From assembly GCA_036725605.1 (NCBI GenBank), contig DAIMDW010000004.1, positions 124,001 through 188,000 on the forward strand: a stretch of DNA of 64,000 bases, given 5' to 3'. Position numbers and translations under genes: made by a program. Source of the DNA: CALBTQ01 sp036725605. Its GTDB lineage: Bacteria; Lernaellota; Lernaellaia; Lernaellales; Lernaellaceae. This document shows positions 34,537 to 45,375 of this stretch, in pieces (within the stretch, counting starts at the first letter, position 1; every line of letters starts with the position of its first letter). The notes below the pieces were generated by a model that searched no databases, had not been told where the DNA came from, and saw only the letters and a program-made list of their open reading frames with translations.

Positions 34537-35726
34537 TCGCGCACCCCCACCATTTCGTAGATCGGCGCTTCGTCTTTCTGGACGTAGCCGATGCCCTTTT
34601 CAAAGATGTCGACAAACTGTTTGACCGTGAAATCGCGGCCGGACAAACCGCCGACGTAGCTGACGACGGCCGGGCGCTTTTTCAGGTTGTACAGGCTGGT
34701 TTTGATTTCGCTGGCGATGGGGCCGCCGGGACCGGCCACGCTCAGGCAGCGGTCGAAGACGAACACGCCTTTGCGCGATTCGAGCGCTTCCTGGATCAGC
34801 GAATGCGGGAAGGGCCGCCAGAGGCGCAGTTTGATCTGGCCGGCTTTAATGCCCTTTTCGCGGAGTTTGTCGATGGCCACCGAGGCGTTTTGGCCGTAGC
34901 CGCCGACGGTGACGATCACGTAGTCGGCGTCGTCGGTTTTGTAGTGCTCGATGGCGTTGTACTTGTTGCCGAATTCCGCGGCGAATTTCTCCCAGACTTC
35001 CTCGATGACGGCCTGGCTGTTGACCAGCGCGACGTCGTGGGCCATCTTCGCCTCGGTGTAGATTTCCGGGATGCCGACCGGGCCCATCATGATCGGGTCG
35101 GCCGGATCCAGGCGCAACGGCGGCTGATAGATGCCGAGGAAGTCCTGGATCTTTTTCGTGTCATAGAACTTCATGGGTTCGATGACGTGGCTCATCTGGA
35201 AGCCGTCCATGTTCACGATGGTCGGCAGCATGACGCGGGGATCTTCGGCGATCTTGAACGAGCAGATCGTCTGGTCGATCACTTCCTGGCCGGTTTCGGT
35301 GAAGATCTGCACCCAGCCGGTGTCGCGTTCGGCCATGATGTCGCCCTGGTCGCCCCAGATGGAAATCGGGGCCGAGAGCGAACGGTTGACGCAGGACATG
35401 ACGATCGGCAGGCGCAGGCCGCTGGCGATGTAGAGGATCTCGTGCATCAGAGCCAGGCCCTGGCTGGAGGTCGCGGTGAAGGTGCGCGCGCCGACGGCCG
35501 ACGAACCGCAGCAGGCGCTCATGGCGGAGTGCTCGGACTCGACCGGGATGAACGCGGCGTCGAGATCGCCGTCGTTGACGATTTCCGCCAAGTGCTCGAC
35601 GATGTGCGTCTGCGGGGTGATCGGATAGGCCGAAATGACATCGACGTCGCACTGGGCGACGACTTCCGCCTGGGCGATGGAGATTTCGATGCCGATGTTT
35701 TTGCCTACTTCCATGCGGTTTTTCAT
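34533..35726 (-). CDS. porA: pyruvate:ferredoxin oxidoreductase alpha subunit
   Basis: A 397-residue subunit that binds pyruvate and part of TPP. The substrate-binding stretch is ISAYPITPQTHIVEHLAEI (the Thr in YPITPQT contacts pyruvate in known PFORs). Other marks are VESEHSAMSACCGSSAVGAR and ATSSQGLALMHEILYIASG. The C-terminal swivel domain is at VIVTVGGYGQNASVAID. AAGGAGGG six bases upstream defines the start; the ATG overlaps the TGA of porD (ATGA). It is the central gene of the operon and shows the subunit is pyruvate-type, although 2-ketoacid relatives have similar sequences. Confidence 0.93.
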   Translation of the reverse strand: MKNRMEVGKNIGIEISIAQAEVVAQCDVDVISAYPITPQTHIVEHLAEIVNDGDLDAAFIPVESEHSAMSACCGSSAVGARTFTATSSQGLALMHEILYIASGLRLPIVMSCVNRSLSAPISIWGDQGDIMAERDTGWVQIFTETGQEVIDQTICSFKIAEDPRVMLPTIVNMDGFQMSHVIEPMKFYDTKKIQDFLGIYQPPLRLDPADPIMMGPVGIPEIYTEAKMAHDVALVNSQAVIEEVWEKFAAEFGNKYNAIEHYKTDDADYVIVTVGGYGQNASVAIDKLREKGIKAGQIKLRLWRPFPHSLIQEALESRKGVFVFDRCLSVAGPGGPIASEIKTSLYNLKKRPAVVSYVGGLSGRDFTVKQFVDIFEKGIGYVQKDEAPIYEMVGVRE

Positions 35727-36046
35727 TTTTGCCCTCCTTCGACCATGACGATGGCGCCGGTCGGGCATTCGGCGGCGCAAATCCCGCAGCCTTTGCAGTA
35801 GTTAAAATTGAAATCGTAGTACTGGTCGGTCAGCGCGTTTTCGTGTTTGTGCTGACGCGGCGCCAGCCGACGGGAGTCGTCGGGGCAGTAGATCCAGCAC
35901 AGGCCGCAGGCGATGCATTTATCCTCGTCGGTCTTGGGATAAAAGCTGCGCCAGTCGCCGGTTTTATACTCACGGGAGGTGCCGGGTTCGATCACGGCGC
36001 ATCCCAGCTCCAATTCGGTCCAAGCCGGCATGAGCTTCGTTTTCAT
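35723..36046 (-). CDS. porD: pyruvate:ferredoxin oxidoreductase delta subunit (ferredoxin-like)
   Basis: A 107-residue protein with two 4Fe-4S motifs, CIACGLCWIYCP and CKGCGICAAECP, which carry electrons from the POR active site to external acceptors. The N-terminus MKTKLMPAWTELELGCAVIE includes a PGTSREYKTGDWRSFYP region typical of PorD. GAGGAG is six bases upstream. The stop overlaps the porA start. Order gamma-delta-alpha-beta is the usual POR gene order. Confidence 0.94.
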   Translation of the reverse strand: MKTKLMPAWTELELGCAVIEPGTSREYKTGDWRSFYPKTDEDKCIACGLCWIYCPDDSRRLAPRQHKHENALTDQYYDFNFNYCKGCGICAAECPTGAIVMVEGGQK

Positions 36047-36048
36047 GA

Positions 36049-36603
36049 TTACTCCTCGGTCACGGCTTCCTGGTAAGCCCGTTGCAGCACGTTGAAATTC
36101 TTTTCGGCGATGCGCCCGAAGCGGTGGTCCAGCGGGGCTTTCATCGTTTCGACCTGCACGCAACCGGTGGCTTTGATCAAAGCGCCGAGCATGGTGGTGT
36201 TGGTGATGGGACGGCCGAGCCCTTCCAGCGCTATTTTCGTAGCGTCGACGGCGACGATTTTGCGTTTGGGATTGAGCTTGTACTGGGTTTTGAGTTCGCC
36301 GATGGACTTGTGGGTATTGATGATGACAATCCCCTCCGGGCCCATTCCCGACTCGACATCGACGATGTTCATCAGCGGTTCGTCCAGCACGATGCACACG
36401 TCCGGTTCGTAGACCTGGGTACGCAAGCGAATGGGTTCTTCGTCGATTCTGGCGAATGCCAGGACCGGCGCCCCGCGGCGTTCCGGGCCGAAGCTCGGGA
36501 ACGCTTGCGCATACTTGCCCTCGGCAATCGCCGCCTGGGCCAGCAATTCGGCGCTGGTCACGGCTCCCTGACCGCCGCGTCCGTGAAATCGGATTTCAAT
36601 CAT
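36049..36603 (-). CDS. porG: pyruvate:ferredoxin oxidoreductase gamma subunit
   Basis: A 184-residue subunit starting [20 protein letters not shown], the family signature of the POR gamma domain that binds CoA. Further family stretches are [20 protein letters not shown] and [17 protein letters not shown]. An AAAGGGGG precedes the ATG at 36603. It is the first gene of the seven-gene operon and follows a sigma70-type promoter at 36663-36691. Two bases separate its end from porD. Confidence 0.94.
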
Positions 36604-36662
36604 TTTGTTCGCCCCCTTTGATGTGGCGGTATAATGTTCCTTTCGGAATGGAAAGGAGTTGC

Positions 36663-36691
36663 ATACTAGAACCAACCTCCAGGAGTGTCAA
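36663..36691 (-). promoter_or_regulatory. sigma70-type promoter of the por-nuo operon
   Basis: On the minus strand a perfect TTGACA (36691-36686), exactly 17 bases of spacer and TAGTAT (36668-36663) precede porG by about 60 bases. The start point would be near 36656. A small hairpin CCTTTC-N6-GAAAGG (36639-36656) sits at the start of the leader. Confidence 0.75.
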
Positions 36692-36778
36692 GGATGAATA
36701 TAATGTTATTTTTCAGTTAGTTACGCTGTTAAAACAGCCCCTTGACGCCTGTCGCTCCCTTGTGAAAAAAAGTTCAAA

Positions 36779-38359
36779 TCAAGCAGGTAAGAGCACGGTA
36801 AACGTGGTTCCCTGACCGATCTTGGATTCTACGAGAATCTTTCCGTTATGATTTTCGACGATTCGATGGGCGATGGTCAAGCCCAGGCCGGTGCCGTCTT
36901 CCTTGGTGGTGTAGAACGGGTCAAAGATGATCCGCAGGTCCTCCGGTTCGATGCCAAAGCCGGCGTCCTGGATGCGCACCTCAACAAAGCCTGGATATTC
37001 TTCGCTTTCCCTGGTCGTGACCGACAAGGTGCCCTTGCGGTCGGCCATGGCGTGAATCGCGTTCATCAACAGGTTGAGGAAAAGTTGGCGGATTTGATCG
37101 CGGTCGAAGCGGCAGATGAGCCCGGTTTGGAGCTTTTTATCGATTTTGATGCCTTCGTGGCATTTGGGGTCGTTGGCGACCATGCCCAGTTGTTCTTCAA
37201 GCACGGCGGAGAGATCGTCGAGCTTTTCGGCTCGTTTGTCGGGTCGGGCGTAAACGAGGAAATCGGTTAATAGCTTATTAAGGCGGTCGGTTTCGCGCAC
37301 GACGATGTCCATCAGGTGCAAGTGGATGTCGTCGACTTGCAGCTCGTTTTGCAGCATTTGGATCGAGCCGGAGATGCTGGCCAGCGGATTGCGAATTTCG
37401 TGGGCGATGCCGGCGGCCAGCTTGCCGACCACCGCGAGACGGTCGGCCTGGCGCGCATCCTGCTCGAGTTTGCGGACGGTGGTCACGTCCTGCAGGGTGA
37501 CCATGCGGCCGATGACGTCGCGCGAGGCGTTGCGCAGATCGGAGGCGATGACCGAGAGGATGCGCGGCGCCCGCTGATCGACCTGAACGGAGATGTCGAC
37601 CGGCTTGCCCTGCGGCGAGATTTCCATGGGGATCGACTGGGTCAGGTCCTTGCCGCGCTGGGAATGACCGAGCATGTCGATCGCGTTGGCGTTGGCGAAG
37701 GTGATGAGGTTCTTATCGTCGCTGGTCAGCAGGCCGATGGGCAATGACTGCACGATGTTGTCGTTGAGGGCTTTGAGGGCTTCCATCTCCTGTTGCTGGC
37801 GATAGATTTTCGCGTCGGCGGCGCGGCTGGAACTGGCCAGGGCCGAGGCGAGGATGCCGGCGATGATGAAGGCGAGGCTGTTGAGCATGATTTTGCCGGT
37901 CAGCTCGCGGATGGTCGGCGGGTAGCCGGTCATCTGACCCAGGTCGAGCGGCTCGATCCAATGCAGAAACTGGGCGACGAGCGTCAGGCCGTAGCTGAAC
38001 GAGCAGAACAGGGAAACCCAGATCGTGTGCAACTGACTGGTGAGAATGGCGGCGAAAATCACGGTCATGATGTACATGAAGGAAAACAGGCTGAAGTAGC
38101 CGCCGGTCAGGTAAATCAGGGCGGTGACGAAAAGGAAATCCCAGTAGATTTGAAACAGCAGGAAACCCGGTCGGGAATACAGACGTTCGATGAAGATGGC
38201 GCTGATGATGGTCACCAGCACGTTGCCGCCGATCAGGGCGTAGTACTGGATCAGGCCGAAATTGGCGTAGATGATATGGCAACTGCCCAGGATGAAAAAG
38301 GAGATGACGACGCGCAGAAACACCAACCAGTGCAGCGTACGGACAGGGCTTGAACGCAA
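36779..38359 (-). CDS. pilS: sensor histidine kinase PilS
   Basis: A 526-residue membrane histidine kinase directly after pilC, hence PilS by context. Residues 8-185 contain about six membrane segments, as in PilS. A PAS-like part follows (LPIGLLTSDDKNLITFANANA). The H-box is AAGIAHEIRNPLASI with His320; the ATP-binding motifs are the N-box LLMNAIHAMADRKG, the G1 box IQDAGFGIEPEDL and the GTGLGLTIAHRIVE G2 box. The start is a TTG at 38359 with only a weak ribosome site, so the N-terminus is uncertain. PilS normally controls pilin transcription by phosphorylating PilR, but no pilR is adjacent. Confidence 0.88.
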   Translation of the reverse strand: MRSSPVRTLHWLVFLRVVISFFILGSCHIIYANFGLIQYYALIGGNVLVTIISAIFIERLYSRPGFLLFQIYWDFLFVTALIYLTGGYFSLFSFMYIMTVIFAAILTSQLHTIWVSLFCSFSYGLTLVAQFLHWIEPLDLGQMTGYPPTIRELTGKIMLNSLAFIIAGILASALASSSRAADAKIYRQQQEMEALKALNDNIVQSLPIGLLTSDDKNLITFANANAIDMLGHSQRGKDLTQSIPMEISPQGKPVDISVQVDQRAPRILSVIASDLRNASRDVIGRMVTLQDVTTVRKLEQDARQADRLAVVGKLAAGIAHEIRNPLASISGSIQMLQNELQVDDIHLHLMDIVVRETDRLNKLLTDFLVYARPDKRAEKLDDLSAVLEEQLGMVANDPKCHEGIKIDKKLQTGLICRFDRDQIRQLFLNLLMNAIHAMADRKGTLSVTTRESEEYPGFVEVRIQDAGFGIEPEDLRIIFDPFYTTKEDGTGLGLTIAHRIVENHNGKILVESKIGQGTTFTVLLPA

Positions 38360-38406
38360 CTCGGGATAAATATGATTTGTTGCTTTACCCAGGACCTTAC
38401 CCAGTC

Positions 38407-39621
38407 TTAGCTGATGATGGTCACCATCTTAAAGATCGGCAGATACATGGTGATCAGCAAGCCACCGACGGTAACACCCAGGAAGACCATCATGAGCGGT
38501 TCCAGCAAGGTGGTCAGAGCGTCGGTGGTCATATCGACTTCGTCCTCGTAGAAGTCGGCGATTTTCGCCAACATAACGTCGAGCGCACCGGTGGCTTCAC
38601 CGACGGTGATCATCTGGCACACCATCGAGGGGAACACGCCTGATTCGGCGAGCGGTTCGGCGATGGTTTTACCTTCGGCGATGCGGTCCTTGGTTTTGAG
38701 AATGGCCGCTTCGATCGTCCGGTTGCCGGCGGTTTTGGCGACGATGTCCAGACCGTCGAGAATCGGCACGCCGGAGGTGATCATGGTCGACAGGGTGCGG
38801 GTGAACTTGGCGACGGCCTGTTTGCGGAGCAGTTCGCCGAAGACGGGGAGCTTCAGGCTGACGTTATCGAATACCTGCGAACCCTTGTCGGTGTTGATCA
38901 GGTACCGGAAGCCGAAAATGAAACCGATGATCGCGGGGAAGATAACGAACCAATAGCCGCGGAGCAACTCGGAGATGGCCACGACGAACTGCGTCGGGCC
39001 CGGCAGGGCGCCGCCGAATCCTTCGAACATTTCCTTGAAGACGGGAATGACGAAGAACAACATGATCAAGCAGACGACAAAGGCGATACTCATGACCACG
39101 CCCGGATAAACCAGAGCGCCTTTGATTTTGCCTTTGAGTTTCATCGCCTTTTCGATGTAGGCCGACAGGCGGTTCATAATGGTGTCCAAGATACCGCCGA
39201 CTTCACCGGCGGCGACCAGGGCGATGTAGAGCTGATCGAAGACCTTCGGGTGTTTGCCCAGGGCTTTGGCGAAGGTGGAACCGGCTTCGACGTCGTTTTT
39301 GACTTCGAAGAGCACCTCGGCGAAGGCCTTGTTTTCCTGCTGGTTCATCAGGATGTCGAGGCACTGGACCAAAGGCAGACCGGCGTCGATCATGGTGGCG
39401 AACTGGCGGGAGAAAACCACGACTTCGCGTTCGGTGATTTTCTTCTTTTTCGAACTGCTCCACAGTTGGATGTTCCAGTTCGGCCCCTTGGTTTGCACCT
39501 TGAGCGCCAGGATCTGCTGGCTGCGCAGTTTATTGACGACGGCCTCATCGTTGGGGGCTTCCATCTCGCCTTTGACGATGGCGCCCGTGCGACTTTTGCC
39601 TTCCCACTTATAAACCGGCAT
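38407..39621 (-). CDS. pilC: type IV pilus inner-membrane platform protein PilC
   Basis: A 404-residue inner-membrane protein that anchors the pilus motor. It starts MPVYKWEGKSRTGAIVKGEM, has a duplicated GspF/PilC domain (first FSRQFATMIDAGLPLVQCLD, second FTRTLSTMITSGVPILDGLD), and three membrane segments, the last near YLPIFKMVTIIS at the C-terminus. AGGAGG ahead of the start is good. It sits between pilT and pilS as in delta-type pilus clusters. Confidence 0.95.
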   Translation of the reverse strand: MPVYKWEGKSRTGAIVKGEMEAPNDEAVVNKLRSQQILALKVQTKGPNWNIQLWSSSKKKKITEREVVVFSRQFATMIDAGLPLVQCLDILMNQQENKAFAEVLFEVKNDVEAGSTFAKALGKHPKVFDQLYIALVAAGEVGGILDTIMNRLSAYIEKAMKLKGKIKGALVYPGVVMSIAFVVCLIMLFFVIPVFKEMFEGFGGALPGPTQFVVAISELLRGYWFVIFPAIIGFIFGFRYLINTDKGSQVFDNVSLKLPVFGELLRKQAVAKFTRTLSTMITSGVPILDGLDIVAKTAGNRTIEAAILKTKDRIAEGKTIAEPLAESGVFPSMVCQMITVGEATGALDVMLAKIADFYEDEVDMTTDALTTLLEPLMMVFLGVTVGGLLITMYLPIFKMVTIIS

Positions 39622-39669
39622 GGCTTTTCACCTCCTGCCCAATTCTCAACTTCGTACCATTATAGCACG

Positions 39670-40755
39670 TTATCGTGCCCGTTGTGCATCCTTGCTGGTT
39701 TCCAGCATTTTATTTAATTCGTCCAGATCGTTGGTGCGGCCCTGGGCTTCCTTGAGGGAGATCAGGCCGCGGCGGTACAAATCGACCAGCGACTGGTTCA
39801 TGGTCTGCATGCCGTGCTTGGACTGGCCGACCTGCATCTGGGTGTAAATCTGGTGAACTTTGTCTTCACGGATCAGGTTGCGGATGGCCGCGTTGGGCAC
39901 CATGATTTCCACCGCGAGGATACGGCCGACGCCGCTGGCGCGCGGCAGCAACTGCTGGCAGAGCACGGCTTCCAGAACGAAGGACAACTGCGCGCGCACC
40001 TGGCTTTGCTGGTGCGGCGGGAAGACGTCGATGATGCGGTTGATGGTCTGCACGGCGCTGGACGTGTGCAACGTGGCGAAGGTCAAGTGACCGGTTTCGG
40101 CGATGTTGAGCGCCGATTCGATCGTTTCACGGTCGCGCATTTCGCCGATGAGCACGATGTCGGGATCCTGGCGCAGCACGTATTTAAGGGCGCGGGTGAA
40201 GCTCTGGGTATCGGAGTGCACCTCGCGCTGGTTGACGATGCAGCCCTTGTGGGCGTGGAGGTACTCGATCGGATCCTCGATGGTGACGATGTGCTGATTG
40301 CGGCTCATGTTGATCTTATCGATGATGCTGGTGAGCGTCGTCGATTTGCCGCAACCGGTCGGGCCGGTGACCAGAACCAGACCGGCGGGATGGTTGACCA
40401 ACTCGCCGACGATCGGCGGCAGGCCCAATTCCTGAAACGTGAACGCCTTGAAGGGGATGGTGCGGAAGGCGCCGGCGACCGCGCCGCGCTGCTTGAAGCA
40501 GTTGGCGCGGAAACGGGAAAGTCCCTTGACGCCGAAGCTCAGGTCGAGCTCGTTTTCCTCTTCGAAGATGCGGCGCTGGTTGTCGGTGAGCACCGAGTAG
40601 CACAAGCGTTTGGTTTCCGCAGCCGTCAACTGCGGCATATTGACCGGCGTCAGGCGTCCGTCGATACGCAACTGCGGCGGGGAGCCGGTGGTGATGTGCA
40701 AGTCGCTTGCATTCTTCTCGATCATCAATTTCAGAAGTTGGTGTAGATCAACCAC
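39670..40755 (-). CDS. pilT: type IV pilus retraction ATPase PilT
   Basis: A 361-residue hexameric ATPase that powers pilus retraction and twitching. It begins VDLHQLLKLMIEKNASDLHI (GTG start at 40755, GAGGG upstream), with Walker A VTGPTGCGKSTTL, the Asp box VTIEDPIEYLH, Walker B DPDIVLIGEMRDRETIES, and His box HLTFATLHTSSAVQTINRI. The C-terminal stretch AIRNLIREDKVHQIY is the PilT-specific motif (AIRNLIRE) needed for retraction. Located between pilB and pilC. Confidence 0.96.
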   Translation of the reverse strand: MVDLHQLLKLMIEKNASDLHITTGSPPQLRIDGRLTPVNMPQLTAAETKRLCYSVLTDNQRRIFEEENELDLSFGVKGLSRFRANCFKQRGAVAGAFRTIPFKAFTFQELGLPPIVGELVNHPAGLVLVTGPTGCGKSTTLTSIIDKINMSRNQHIVTIEDPIEYLHAHKGCIVNQREVHSDTQSFTRALKYVLRQDPDIVLIGEMRDRETIESALNIAETGHLTFATLHTSSAVQTINRIIDVFPPHQQSQVRAQLSFVLEAVLCQQLLPRASGVGRILAVEIMVPNAAIRNLIREDKVHQIYTQMQVGQSKHGMQTMNQSLVDLYRRGLISLKEAQGRTNDLDELNKMLETSKDAQRAR

Positions 40756-40889
40756 AGTATTTGCCCTCGCTTTTCGGCCGAGTTAACCGATTGCAGCCCC
40801 TGAGCGGAATCTCCGATTCACGGGAACACAAATGCTCTTGTTACAACCGACGACCCAAATCTATTTCGATCGTTACCGTCGGACGGAGA

Positions 40890-42626
<1,737 letters not shown>

Positions 42627-42825
42627 CAACAGAACCTCCTGACAGCGTAAGTATACTCCGCCCCTGCTGGTACGGAGCCCCAAACTTCCATGAATCTACC
42701 CAGCATGGCGTTTCCGTGTCAAGGTTAAGCCCGCTCGCAAGCAAACATTTTTCGTTTAGGGGCTTGTCAAGAAAATAGCCGATGCAGTACCAAAGAACAA
42801 TACTTGAACGGATAAGAGAGGCGCG

Positions 42826-43581
42826 ATGGCCAAGAAGAAGACCATAGTCGTGATGCCGGCGTACAACGCGGCGACGACGTTGGAGCGCACGGTGGCCGAC
42901 ATTCCGCCCGGGGTGGTGGACGAGATTATCGTGGTCGACGATTGCAGCCGGGATGCGACGGTGGAGGTGGCGCGGTCGCTGGGACTGACCGTGGTGGTTC
43001 ACGAGCGTAACCTGGGTTACGGCGGCAACCAGAAGACGTGTTATCGCGAAGCGCTCTCGCGCGGGGCCGACGCGGTGATCATGATCCATCCGGATTATCA
43101 ATACGACAGCCGGTTGGCCGGGCACATGATTTCGTTCATCAACGACGGCTACTTCGACATCATGCTGGGCACGCGCATCCGCACGCGTAGCGAGGCGCTG
43201 GCCGGGGGGATGCCGATCTGGAAGTACATTTCCAACCGGTTTCTGACGATCACGGAGAACATTCTGCTCGGACAGAATTTGTCGGAGTACCACACCGGCT
43301 ACCGGGCTTACAGCCGGCAAGTGCTGGAGAGTATTCCGTGGCAGAACAACAGCGACGATTTCGCCTTCGACGCGCAGTTTCTGGCGCAGGCGATTTATTT
43401 TAACTTCAAGATTGCGGAGATTCCGGTGCCGGTGCGTTACATGCCCGAAGCGTCGAGCATCAACCTCAAGCGCAGCACGGAATACGGGTTGGCGAATTTA
43501 AAGGTGATTGCGCAGTACTGGCTGCACAAATTGGGTTTCAGGCGCGATCCGCTTTTCCTGCCCGTCGCCAAACCAGAGTAA
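42826..43581 (+). CDS. family 2 glycosyltransferase (DPM1-like)
   Basis: A 251-residue GT-A enzyme. It begins MAKKKTIVVMPAYNAATTLE and has DEIIVVDDCSRDATVEVA (DxD-like), ERNLGYGGNQKTCYREAL and IHPDYQYD, all as in dolichol-phosphate or undecaprenyl-phosphate sugar transferases. There is no C-terminal membrane region, so it is probably cytoplasmic, facing lipid-linked acceptors. It might act in pilin or cell-surface glycosylation given the pil genes next door, but that is inference. The 3' end overlaps the convergent protease gene by 44 bases. Confidence 0.88.
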   Translation: MAKKKTIVVMPAYNAATTLERTVADIPPGVVDEIIVVDDCSRDATVEVARSLGLTVVVHERNLGYGGNQKTCYREALSRGADAVIMIHPDYQYDSRLAGHMISFINDGYFDIMLGTRIRTRSEALAGGMPIWKYISNRFLTITENILLGQNLSEYHTGYRAYSRQVLESIPWQNNSDDFAFDAQFLAQAIYFNFKIAEIPVPVRYMPEASSINLKRSTEYGLANLKVIAQYWLHKLGFRRDPLFLPVAKPE

Positions 43582-45226
43582 GCAGCGTCAACGACAGCAG
43601 CATGAGCGCGATCGCGGCATCGCCGCCGGTCTGACCCATGGCGCAGAAGCCTTCGTCCTCGTCCTTTTCCTCTTCCTTGTCGCCGGAGTGCACGGTGATG
43701 ACCATCTGGTCGGAGCCCGACGCGCCTTCCTCGTCGATCGCCGAGAGCATCACCGAGTATTCGCCCGGCTCGTCGAAGGTGTAGGAGAACGCGGCCAGAT
43801 TGGATGTGTCGCCGTTGGAGAACGACCACAGGTAACGGTCGATGTTGCCGTCCGGATCGCTGCCCGAGGCGGTGAAATAGACCGTCAGCGGGGCCTTGCC
43901 TTCGTCTTTGTCGGCGACGATCAGCGCGGTGGGCGATTCGTTGGGAATGGCGCCGGCGAAGTTTTCCACCGCGGCGCGCACGTTGATCTCGCCCCAGCCG
44001 ACTTCGACGTCCCACTCGGTGCCGGGTTTGCGCGTGGCGGTTTCTTCCATCGCCTGTTTGATCGCGCGCGCGTCGGTCACGTCGGGATTGGAGGCGATCA
44101 TCAGCGCCGCCCCCGCCGCGACGTGCGGCGAGGCCACGCTGGTGCCCCACGCGTAATAGAAGCCGACGCCGCCGTTGCCGATCGTTTCGCCGAGGATTTC
44201 CTCGCCGGGAGCAACCAGGTCGAGGGCTTCGCCGTAATTGGAATAATCGCTGCGCGTCGGCAGTTCGCCGAGCTGGTGTTTGTCGCAACTGCCGACGGCG
44301 ACCGAATCGTCGTAGCCGGCGGGATAGGAGACTTCGGAAAGCGATTCGTTGCCCGAGGCGACGACCACGACGACGTTGTGATCGGTGGCGTAGGTAACGG
44401 CCTGATCGCACAGTCCGTTGTATCCGGGACCACCCAGGCTCATGTTGATCACCTGCGCGCCTTCTTCCACCGCGAAGTAGATGCCGTCGATGATGTCGCT
44501 TTCGGCCGCGCCGCCGGAGTGATCGGGGAAGACCTTGACCGGCAGCAGTTTAACGTCGGGCGCCGCGCCGGCCGCGCCGACGCCGTTGTCGGTGCGTTCG
44601 GCGATGATGTTGGCCACGTGCGTGCCGTGACCTTCGGTGTCGTCGGGATCGTCATCGCGCTCGCCGAAATCCCAACCGTCGAGGACATGCGCGGCGCCAT
44701 CGGTAAGACCGTCCAGCAGATAGCCGGTATCGAGCACGGCGACGATCACGCCGTCGCCCCGCGTGCGGTTCCAGACCTTCTCCAGGCCGATCTGACGCAG
44801 GTTCAACTGACCGCCGTTGTAGAGCGGATCGTTGGGCGAGAAGGCCAGTGAGCGCACGTGGTCGGGCCAGACGGCGGCCACGGCCTGGGACGCGCGCAGG
44901 CGTTGGGCCATTTCATCGTAGGAACGCTTGGGATCGAATTGAACCAGGACGTAGGTTTCCGCGGCGTCGTCGCGGCGGGCCTGCGCCAGCCAGCGCGTGG
45001 GCATCGTACGGCGGCCGCGGACGTCGGAGACGTGGGCGACGGTCATGCCCGCGGCCGAAATTTCGCGCTGGAAGTCGGCGGGGCGAGCGTCGGGCTGCAA
45101 CACGACCAAGGCGCGTCCGGCGACGATGGGGGCGTTGTCATGGATGTCCAATTCAAAGGCGAAAGCGCCCGTCGCGGTCAGGAGCGCAACGAGAAAGAAA
45201 ATCGCGGTCAGCAGGGGGCGAGGCAT
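43538..45226 (-). CDS. subtilisin-like S8 protease with PKD domain and C-terminal anchor
   Basis: A 562-residue exported protease. A cleaved signal peptide ends near AFAFELD, an I9-like propeptide follows, and the S8 triad is Asp166 (VAVLDTGY), His200 (HGTHVANI) and Ser363 (GTSVASPH). A PKD-like domain (SPTALIVADKDEGKAPLT to AIDEEGASGS) precedes an acidic GDKEEEKDEDE linker. The C-terminus is GFCAMGQTGGDAAIALMLL, a membrane stretch and a basic WRRAGKADRA tail. This tail resembles MYXO-CTERM-type sorting signals. AAGGAAG upstream fixes the start at 45226. The last 44 bases overlap the glycosyltransferase gene. Confidence 0.9.
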   Translation of the reverse strand: MPRPLLTAIFFLVALLTATGAFAFELDIHDNAPIVAGRALVVLQPDARPADFQREISAAGMTVAHVSDVRGRRTMPTRWLAQARRDDAAETYVLVQFDPKRSYDEMAQRLRASQAVAAVWPDHVRSLAFSPNDPLYNGGQLNLRQIGLEKVWNRTRGDGVIVAVLDTGYLLDGLTDGAAHVLDGWDFGERDDDPDDTEGHGTHVANIIAERTDNGVGAAGAAPDVKLLPVKVFPDHSGGAAESDIIDGIYFAVEEGAQVINMSLGGPGYNGLCDQAVTYATDHNVVVVVASGNESLSEVSYPAGYDDSVAVGSCDKHQLGELPTRSDYSNYGEALDLVAPGEEILGETIGNGGVGFYYAWGTSVASPHVAAGAALMIASNPDVTDARAIKQAMEETATRKPGTEWDVEVGWGEINVRAAVENFAGAIPNESPTALIVADKDEGKAPLTVYFTASGSDPDGNIDRYLWSFSNGDTSNLAAFSYTFDEPGEYSVMLSAIDEEGASGSDQMVITVHSGDKEEEKDEDEGFCAMGQTGGDAAIALMLLSLTLLTLVWRRAGKADRA

Positions 45227-45320
45227 AGTTTGTCTTCCTTTCGTCCAGACAAAATAAGACGGGGAATTGTATAGGCAAGTGGCTCCGGAGGAAAGAGGGG
45301 GGCAACTTGTTGAAATCATG

Positions 45321-45352
45321 AAAAAAGCCCGGCATCCAGAGGATGCCGGGCT
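45321..45352 (-). terminator. Rho-independent terminator of the Asp-repeat lipoprotein gene
   Basis: A 12-bp perfect stem (AGCCCGGCATCC, loop of three, GGATGCCGGGCT) at 45326-45352 is followed on the minus strand by six T (45326-45321), 24 bases after the lipoprotein stop. It is a strong factor-independent terminator. Confidence 0.9.
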
Positions 45353-45375
45353 GACGAAATCAAGCGTTTTTGCGC

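Noticed and set aside
42742..42770. Possible promoter for pilB on the minus strand with TTGACA at 42770-42765
   Set aside because: The -10 position reads TGTTTG, too weak to support a call; a sigma54 site was also searched for by eye and not seen.
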